A stretch of DNA of 64,000 nucleotides from JACDAV01 sp964626755 (GTDB lineage: Bacteria > Chloroflexota > Limnocylindria > Limnocylindrales > CSP1-4): assembly GCA_964626755.1 (NCBI GenBank), contig CAZVGO010000017.1, positions 1 through 64,000 of the forward strand, written 5' to 3'. Shown here piece after piece: positions 57,677 through 64,000 of the stretch. The notes beneath the pieces are model-generated. The model saw only the letters and a list, made by a program, of their open reading frames with translations, was not told the origin of the DNA and did not search any database. The number at the start of each line of letters is the position of its first letter. Position 1 is the first letter of the stretch. Made by a program: the position numbers and the translations under genes.

Positions 57677-58750
57677 ATGACGGACGACGTGTCCCGGGTC
57701 CTGGCGGCCGACCTCGTCGACGACGCGGACGTGGCCGTTGAGACGACCCTCCGGCCGCGGACGCTCGACGAGTACGTCGGGCAGCGCGAGGTCAAGGCGA
57801 ACCTGTCGGTGCTGCTCCTGGCCGCGCGCGGACGCAAAGAGGCGGCCGACCACATCCTCCTGTACGGCCCGCCCGGTCTCGGCAAGACGACGCTCGCGAC
57901 GATCGTCGCCCGCGAGCTCGAGGTGAACATCCGCTACACGAGCGGCCCGGCCGTCGAGCGGGCAGGGGACCTGGCGGCCGTCCTCACGTCGCTCGAGGAG
58001 AACGATGTTCTCTTCATCGACGAGATCCACCGGCTCAACCGTGCCGTCGAGGAGATTCTCTACCCGGCGATGGAGGACTACGCGCTCGACGTGATGATCG
58101 GCAAGGGCCCCAGCGCGCGGAGCCTCCGCCTCAGCCTCAAGCCGTTCACGGTCGTGGGAGCGACGACGCGCGCAGGCCGGATCTCATCGCCGTTGCGCGA
58201 CCGGTTCGGCGCCACGTACCGGCTCGACTTCTACACCGAGGATGACCTCGTCGCGATCGTCCACCGCTCGGCCCGGATCCTCGACGTCGACATCGGCCCA
58301 GCGGCGGCCAAGGCGATCGCCCGCCGCGGTCGGGGCACGCCGCGGATCGTCAACAGGCTCCTGAAGCGCGTCCGCGACCACGCCCAGGTCCACGGCGATG
58401 GTCGGGTCGACGAGCGGACGGCGACCGAGGCGATGCGCGCGATGGAGATCGACGACGAAGGCCTTGACTCGACGGACCGCAAGCTGCTCGCGGCGATCAT
58501 CCAGAAATTTGCGTCGGGGCCGGTCGGCGTCCAGGCGCTCGCCGCCGTTCTGGCCGAGGAGGTCGAGACGATCGAGGACGTGTACGAGCCGTTCCTCCTC
58601 CGGCTCGGGTTCATGGATCGCACGCCGCAGGGCCGGATCGCGACCGACGCCGCGCGCCAGCATCTCGCGAAGCTCGGCTTCGAGATCCCGACACCGCGCC
58701 GCGCGGAACCGGACATGACACCGTTCTGGGACGACCCATCGACCCCGTGA
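57677..58750 (+). CDS. ruvB: Holliday junction DNA helicase subunit RuvB
   Basis: A 357-residue AAA+ motor: LRPRTLDEYVGQREVKANL, Walker A LLYGPPGLGKTTLA near residue 69, Walker B VLFIDEIHRLNRAVEE, sensor 1 VVGATTRAG, the arginine-finger region SSPLRDRFGATYRL and a C-terminal winged helix (FLLRLGFMDRTPQGR). It drives branch migration with RuvA. Transcribed from its own leaderless promoter and coupled to tgt by GTGA. Confidence 0.97.
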   Translation: MTDDVSRVLAADLVDDADVAVETTLRPRTLDEYVGQREVKANLSVLLLAARGRKEAADHILLYGPPGLGKTTLATIVARELEVNIRYTSGPAVERAGDLAAVLTSLEENDVLFIDEIHRLNRAVEEILYPAMEDYALDVMIGKGPSARSLRLSLKPFTVVGATTRAGRISSPLRDRFGATYRLDFYTEDDLVAIVHRSARILDVDIGPAAAKAIARRGRGTPRIVNRLLKRVRDHAQVHGDGRVDERTATEAMRAMEIDDEGLDSTDRKLLAAIIQKFASGPVGVQALAAVLAEEVETIEDVYEPFLLRLGFMDRTPQGRIATDAARQHLAKLGFEIPTPRRAEPDMTPFWDDPSTP

Positions 58751-59919
58751 CGTCGTTCCGCGGCCGCGTCGCTCGCTACGACGTTCTTGTCGGGCCGCCG
58801 GTCGACGGCTCGACCCAGGGGCGGCTCGGCCGGCTCGAGCTGCCCCACGGAATCGTCGAGACGCCCCAGTTCATGCCGGTCGGCACGAACGCGACCGTCA
58901 AGGCGCTCGACCCCGAGGACATCGCCGCGGCCGGCGCATCGATCATCCTCGCGAACACGTACCACCTCTACCTCCGGCCCGGGCACGAGCGGATCGCCCG
59001 GCTCGGCGGGCTCCACAAGTTCATGGCGTGGGACGCGCCGATCCTCACCGATTCGGGTGGCTTCCAGGTCGTGTCGCTCGGAGACCTGCGGGCCGTCGAC
59101 GACGACGGCGTGACGTTCCGAAGCCATCTCGACGGCTCCGTCCACCGGTTCACCCCGGAGCACGCGATCGCGGTCCAGGAGGCGCTCGGGGCAGATATCG
59201 CGGTCGCCTTCGATCAGCCGGTGCCGCCGACGTCGCCGCGGGCGGTCGTCGCCGACGCGACGGCCCGGACGCACCGCTGGGCGGAGCGCTCGCTCGCCCC
59301 TCACGGACGGGCGGACCAGGCGCTGTTCGGGATCGTCCAGGGCGGGCTCGAGCCGGATCTCCGCTCCGAGTCGGCCGACTTCATCGCGGGGCTGCCGTTC
59401 GATGGGATCTGCCTCGGCGGGCTGGCCGGCGACGAGACCCCGGCCCAGCGGGAGGCGACGATCGAGCTCTCCGTCGCGCGGCTGGCCGCCGACCCGCGGC
59501 CGCGCTATCTCATGGGCCTCGGGTCGCCGGCGGACCTGCTCGAGGCGGTCCACCGCGGGATCGACCTGTTCGATTCGGTCCTGCCGGCCCGGGTCGCCCG
59601 GAACGGCACGCTGTGGGTTCCGAGCGGAAAGCTGAACATGCGGAACAGCCGGTTCCTCGACGATCCGGAGCCCGTCCAGGCCGACTGTCCGTGTCCGCTC
59701 TGCCGGCGCTTCTCCCGCGCGTACCTGGCCCATCTGTTCCGAGCCAGCGAGCTCCTCGCCTACCGCCTCGCAACTTGTCACAACCTCACCTTCACCCTAG
59801 ACTTCATGGCCAGGATCCGCACCGCACTTCGAGCCGGAACCTTCCATGCGTCGCTCCCCGAGCTGCGCTCGCGCGCCGGGCGGATGAGCGGCCGTGAAGC
59901 CGCCGAGAAGTCGGCGTGA
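58747..59919 (+). CDS. tgt: tRNA-guanine transglycosylase
   Basis: A 390-residue TIM barrel. The catalytic Asp is in LTDSGGFQVVSLG; the second Asp in DIAVAFDQP; GIVQGG and LCLGGLAGDE-type segments follow, and the zinc site is CPCPLC with the later His of AYLAHLFRASELL. It exchanges G34 for preQ1 in tRNAs with GUN anticodons, a queuosine step. No queA or other queuosine gene is in the window. GTG 58747 overlaps the ruvB stop. Confidence 0.97.
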   Translation: MTSFRGRVARYDVLVGPPVDGSTQGRLGRLELPHGIVETPQFMPVGTNATVKALDPEDIAAAGASIILANTYHLYLRPGHERIARLGGLHKFMAWDAPILTDSGGFQVVSLGDLRAVDDDGVTFRSHLDGSVHRFTPEHAIAVQEALGADIAVAFDQPVPPTSPRAVVADATARTHRWAERSLAPHGRADQALFGIVQGGLEPDLRSESADFIAGLPFDGICLGGLAGDETPAQREATIELSVARLAADPRPRYLMGLGSPADLLEAVHRGIDLFDSVLPARVARNGTLWVPSGKLNMRNSRFLDDPEPVQADCPCPLCRRFSRAYLAHLFRASELLAYRLATCHNLTFTLDFMARIRTALRAGTFHASLPELRSRAGRMSGREAAEKSA

Positions 59920-59931
59920 AGGTCCCGTCGC

Positions 59932-59937
59932 TAGCCT
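59932..59937 (+). promoter_or_regulatory. putative -10 element of the lysine-rich small gene
   Basis: TAGCCT, 9 nt before GTG 59947; TGCAAT at 59937-59942 is an alternative hexamer. Both support GTG 59947 or the ATG at 59962 as starts. Confidence 0.3.
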
Positions 59938-59946
59938 GCAATCCAC

Positions 59947-60123
59947 GTGGAGGACCTCCGGATGGGCTCCCGAGACCGACCGAGCAAAGAGAAGAAGAAG
60001 AAGCCGAAGGCGAAGACCAATCAGCCGACCCTGGCGCCGCTCAGCGAGCCGCCGCGGCAGGTCGAGCTGATCCGAAAGGAACGCAAGCCCCGACGGGTCG
60101 ACGAGGAGCCGGAGGAAGGCTGA
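59947..60123 (+). CDS. small lysine-rich protein
   Basis: A 58-residue protein from GTG 59947 (53 from ATG 59962). It opens with a very basic stretch (RPSKEKKKKPKAKTNQP), has a Pro-rich middle (LAPLSEPPRQ) and closes with alternating basic and acidic residues (RKERKPRRVDEEPEEG). It is probably disordered and could bind nucleic acid. It lies between tgt and recA with its own promoter-like hexamer. The strong amino-acid bias against an otherwise Ala/Arg-dominated background supports coding. Confidence 0.5.
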   Translation: MEDLRMGSRDRPSKEKKKKPKAKTNQPTLAPLSEPPRQVELIRKERKPRRVDEEPEEG

Positions 60124-60195
60124 TCCGCCGGTCGGACGTCATGCGGCGTCCGCTCCGTCGGCTGGTGCAGGGATCGACAGGAGCGTGACAGTCGG

Positions 60196-61317
<1,122 letters not shown>

Positions 61318-61328
61318 CCCGGCCCGGC

Positions 61329-61610
61329 ATGGACAAGGTCGAGAGCAAGCGCACCGTCAAGGCGTTCACCCCGCTCGCGAAGCGCATCGTCAACAAGGTC
61401 GATCCGCTCGACCTCGTGAAGATGGGTGCCTCGAAGGACGAGTACGACGACCTGGTAGCCGAAGCGGCGCGTTGGCTCGCGGCCGAAGTGCCGGACTTCG
61501 ATCCCCGGCTGGCCACGTATGTCCGCAGCCACTACGGCGTCCAACCCGACCGGGCGAGAATCGCGAAGCTCGCTGCCGAGTTTCGCGCCGCGTGGCAGAA
61601 GTCGCGGTAG
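61329..61610 (+). CDS. hypothetical protein between recA and recX
   Basis: A 93-residue helical protein starting at ATG 61329, 12 nt after recA. The block IVNKVDPLDLVKMGASKDEYD resembles the pattern of the DUF1871-like family, which is uncharacterised; the match is loose. The rest is amphipathic (LVAEAARWLAAEV, then IAKLAAEFRAAW). Being held between recA and recX on one transcript suggests a recombination-related role, but only by position. Confidence 0.6.
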   Translation: MDKVESKRTVKAFTPLAKRIVNKVDPLDLVKMGASKDEYDDLVAEAARWLAAEVPDFDPRLATYVRSHYGVQPDRARIAKLAAEFRAAWQKSR

Positions 61611-62159
61611 GTGGCCCGGCGGCGTGAGCATCCCGCGGCGGCACGCGAGCGGCGCGCGGCCGTCGACGATCCGGAGCTCGTGCTCGCGGCTGCTCTCCGA
61701 TTCCTCGAGGCGCGGTCGAGGTCGATCGCCGAGGTCCGCCGCCGGCTGACCGGCGCGGGCTACCGCGGCGACCTCGTCGACGGCGCGATTGCGCGGCTGG
61801 TCGACCTCGGAATGCTCGACGACGCGGCGTTCGGCGCGGCGTGGCTCGAGTCGCGCGATCGCGCGCGGCCGCGGGGCGAGCGGGCACTCCGCCAGGAGCT
61901 GCGGATCAAGGGCCTCGACGGGGCGCTCGTCGACGAGCTGCTCGGGGAGCGGGGGGCCTCCGGCGCCGATGTCGATGGCGTCGCCGCGGAGCGCGTCCTC
62001 GCGCGCCACGCCGCTGCGCTGGCGCGGGTGGGGGATCCCCGCGCTCGGCGCCAGCGGGCCTATGCGCTCCTCGCCCGGAACGGCTTCGACCCCGAGACGT
62101 GCTCCGCGGCGGTGAAGGCGTTTATGGCCGTCGGCACCGATGAGGTCCCCGACGGCTGA
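61611..62159 (+). CDS. recX: RecA regulatory protein RecX
   Basis: A 182-residue protein made of three-helix repeats: LRFLEARSRSIAEVRRRLTGAGYRGDLVDGAIARLVDLGMLDDAAFGAAWLESR is the first and second repeat, and QELRIKGLDGALVDELL plus RQRAYALLARNGFDPETCSAAV the later ones. RecX binds the RecA filament groove and limits its activity. GTG 61611 directly follows the preceding TAG. Confidence 0.9.
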   Translation: MARRREHPAAARERRAAVDDPELVLAAALRFLEARSRSIAEVRRRLTGAGYRGDLVDGAIARLVDLGMLDDAAFGAAWLESRDRARPRGERALRQELRIKGLDGALVDELLGERGASGADVDGVAAERVLARHAAALARVGDPRARRQRAYALLARNGFDPETCSAAVKAFMAVGTDEVPDG

Positions 62160-62538
62160 GCCTTTGCGTCAGATGCACGTAACGTCGATCGAAGAGTCGG
62201 GTCGACGGACGAACGAAGCGCGTTGAGCGTGGCTTGTCGACGGATGTGCGGCGCACCGGCTGCCGCAGGCGGTTCCGCCGACGTAGGCCGCGTTTGGCGC
62301 AAGAGGCTGCCCCAACCGCCCCCCTCGAGGCACGTTTGACCCTCCGAGCCGCCCGGCCGTAGGCTACGCACCAGAGAAGCCACGCGCCGGGACACGGCGC
62401 GCGACACCACTAGACAGCGCGATCCCAGCCCTTTCGGCGGCGCCCAAGGCGCCCGGTGCTCCGTCCGTCCGAACGGTGATCGCGCCGACCTTGGGGAAAT
62501 AACGCCTCCGGCCGACGTGCCGGACGGGAGGACGCGAG
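62160..62538 (+). other. non-coding region with rny promoter and leader
   Basis: A 379-bp stretch without a convincing ORF on either strand. It holds the rny promoter, a leader of about 165 nt with two perfect GC hairpins, CGCGCCG/CGGCGCG (62383-62401) and GGCGCC/GGCGCC (62439-62453), and no recognised RNA family. The 62160-62330 part shows nothing specific. Confidence 0.5.
62336..62365 (+). promoter_or_regulatory. promoter of rny
   Basis: TTGACC (-35, 62336-62341), an 18-base spacer and TAGGCT (-10, 62360-62365). It is the best two-box promoter in the window and yields a long structured leader. Confidence 0.6.
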
Positions 62539-64000
62539 ATGGTGGAAACACCGGTCGTCGTGGCGGTGGCCGTGCTGGCCATCGTCGGCGGCGCCGTACT
62601 CGGGATGCTCATTCGCAGCAAGTTCGCCTCGCAGTCGATGAAGGCTGCCCAGTCGGAGGCCCGCCGGATCGAGGCCGAGGCCCGGGCCCGCCAGAAGGAG
62701 CTGATCCTCGAGGCGAAGGACGAGAAGCTCCGGCTCCAGCGCGAGGCGGAGGACGAGGCCCGATCGAGGCGCACCGATCTGGGCGCCCTCGAGCGCCGGC
62801 TCCTCCAGCGCGACGAGCAGCTCGACCAGCGCACCGACATGCTCGAGCAGCGCGATCGGAAGCTCCTCGACCGCGAGCGCGAGCTCGACCGCACCCGCGA
62901 GGAGCTCGCGAAAGCGCACCAGGAGCAGGTCGGGGCGCTCGAGCGGGTCAGCGGACTGTCCGCCGGGGACGCCAAGGCGATTCTCCTCGAGGCCGTCCGC
63001 GAGGAGGCCGAGCGCGACGCGGTGAAGCTCGCGCGGTCGATCGAGAAAGCGGCTCGCGAGGAGGCCAACGAGAAGGCCCGGGACGTCATCGTCACCGCGA
63101 TGCAGCGGATCGCCGCGGACCAGACCGCGGAGCACACGGTCAGCGTCGTCCATCTGCCATCGGACGAGATGAAGGGCCGGATCATCGGCCGCGAGGGTCG
63201 CAACATCCGGGCCCTCGAGCAGGCGACCGGCGTCGACCTGATCATCGACGACACCCCCGAGACGGTCGTCCTCTCCGGCTTCGACCCGGTCCGCCGGGAG
63301 ATCGCCCGACTCGCTCTCACGAAGCTCATCACCGACGGGCGGATCCACCCCGGCCGGATCGAAGAGGTCGTCGCCAAGGCTCGCGCGGAGGTTGACCTCG
63401 TGATCCGCCAGGCCGGCGAGCAGGCGGCCTACGACGCCGGGGTCCCGGGCCTGCCGGCGGAGCTGATCAAGCTCCTTGGCCGGCTGAAGTACCGGACGAG
63501 CTACGGCCAGAATGTCCTCAACCACGTCGTCGAGACGAGCCGCCTCGCGGCGACGATCGCGGCCGAGGTCGGAGCGGACGTCCAGATCGCGAAGATGGGC
63601 GGGCTGCTCCACGACATCGGCAAGGCGGTCGACCACGAGGTCGAGGGACCGCACGCCGCGATCGGGGCCCAGATCGCCCAGCGCCACAACCTGCCGTTCA
63701 AGGTCATCAACGGGATCGCCGCCCACCACCAGGAGGTGGAGTACGCCTGCGTCGAGGCGCCGATCGTCCAGGTCGCCGACGCGATCAGCGCGTCGCGGCC
63801 GGGCGCCCGCGGCGAGACGATGGACACGTACATCAAGCGGCTCGAGGATCTCCAGGCGATCGCCGAGAGCTTCGCCGGCGTCGAGAAGTCGTTCGCCGTC
63901 CAGGCCGGCCGCGAGGTCCGGATCCTCGTCCGGCCCGAGGAGATCGACGACCTGACGGCCTCCCGACTCGCCCGCGACATCGTCCGCAAGATCGAGGAGA
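62539..64000 (+). CDS. rny: ribonuclease Y (3' end beyond the window)
   Basis: 487 residues are visible and the frame is open at the last base. The N-terminal membrane helix (about 5-25), a long charged coiled coil (about 35-160), the KH domain with MKGRIIGREGRNIRALEQATGVDLIIDDTP near residue 215, and the HD domain with the metal motif GLLHDIGKAVDHEVEG near 355 and HHQEVE are all present. The family is about 510-520 residues, so only ~30 are missing. It starts mRNA decay by endonucleolytic cleavage at the membrane. ATG 62539 has a GGGAGGA site upstream. Confidence 0.97.
   Translation, partial: MVETPVVVAVAVLAIVGGAVLGMLIRSKFASQSMKAAQSEARRIEAEARARQKELILEAKDEKLRLQREAEDEARSRRTDLGALERRLLQRDEQLDQRTDMLEQRDRKLLDRERELDRTREELAKAHQEQVGALERVSGLSAGDAKAILLEAVREEAERDAVKLARSIEKAAREEANEKARDVIVTAMQRIAADQTAEHTVSVVHLPSDEMKGRIIGREGRNIRALEQATGVDLIIDDTPETVVLSGFDPVRREIARLALTKLITDGRIHPGRIEEVVAKARAEVDLVIRQAGEQAAYDAGVPGLPAELIKLLGRLKYRTSYGQNVLNHVVETSRLAATIAAEVGADVQIAKMGGLLHDIGKAVDHEVEGPHAAIGAQIAQRHNLPFKVINGIAAHHQEVEYACVEAPIVQVADAISASRPGARGETMDTYIKRLEDLQAIAESFAGVEKSFAVQAGREVRILVRPEEIDDLTASRLARDIVRKIEE

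Noticed and set aside
60124..60195. SOS (LexA) box before recA
   Set aside because: Neither a GAAC-N4-GTTC nor a CTGT-N8-ACAG type site was found in the 72-bp gap.

Overview
The window is one continuous, very GC-rich, gene-dense bacterial chromosome segment. No phage, plasmid, CRISPR array or rRNA is visible. Several traits fit a Chloroflexota genome of the Limnocylindria type better than an actinobacterium: RNase Y, MutS2, a TrpR-family YerC regulator, DUF951, two DUF881 proteins, a fused HisIE, a T-box leader and a decayed deazaflavin (F420-type) oxidoreductase. This assignment is inferred from gene content only.

Layout. 1-4.3 kb: acyl-CoA oxidation electron transfer (Fe-S reductase tail, acyl-CoA dehydrogenase, EtfBA), closed by a terminator. 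4.3-7.6 kb: a small inverted-repeat element, then nrdR with its own NrdR boxes, dcd, an MBL hydrolase and a winged-helix protein. 7.6-9.4 kb: thiol-redox operon (glutaredoxin-like, CcdA, TlpA-like). 9.5-10.8 kb: tRNA-Arg and a decay zone with two gene remnants. 10.8-15 kb: flavin amine oxidase, a glycosyltransferase-like protein carrying a CysRS-like tail, and convergent cysS. 15-25.7 kb: long plus-strand run (peptide-binding protein, membrane peptidase, two DUF881 proteins, DUF951, MFS, glycosyltransferase, asparaginase, amidohydrolase). 25.7-29 kb: minus-strand redox and RNA-methylation genes. 29.5-37 kb: translation block tRNA-Val, T-box, thrS, infC, rpmI, rplT, pheS, pheT. 37-45 kb: cvpA, 3-methyladenine glycosylase, mutS2, PBP1A, tyrS. 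45.4-52.8 kb: second copy of the repeat element and nearly the whole histidine pathway (yerC-hisGDCBHF-hisIE on the minus strand, hisA divergent). 52.8-64 kb: EF-G-like GTPase, yebC-ruvC-ruvA, an Rrf2 regulator, ruvB-tgt, recA, recX and rny (cut by the window end).

Expression. Two habits recur. Many genes have a TANNNT-type -10 hexamer ending only 6-10 nt before the start codon, so their mRNAs are probably leaderless. Within operons the stop and start codons overlap (GTGA, ATGA, TGATG), and in two cases the only plausible start is CTG within CTGA. Genes with real leaders are those with regulatory RNA or operators: thrS (T-box), infC (ATC start, structured leader), nrdR (paired NrdR boxes) and the his divergon (YerC-type palindrome).

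Most notable for follow-up are the two-copy inverted-repeat element, the CTG starts, the CysRS-tail fusion next to cysS, the tyrS upstream peptide and the decayed gene pair. No wholly new multi-gene system was recognised. All assignments come from reading the sequence; no database search was run.
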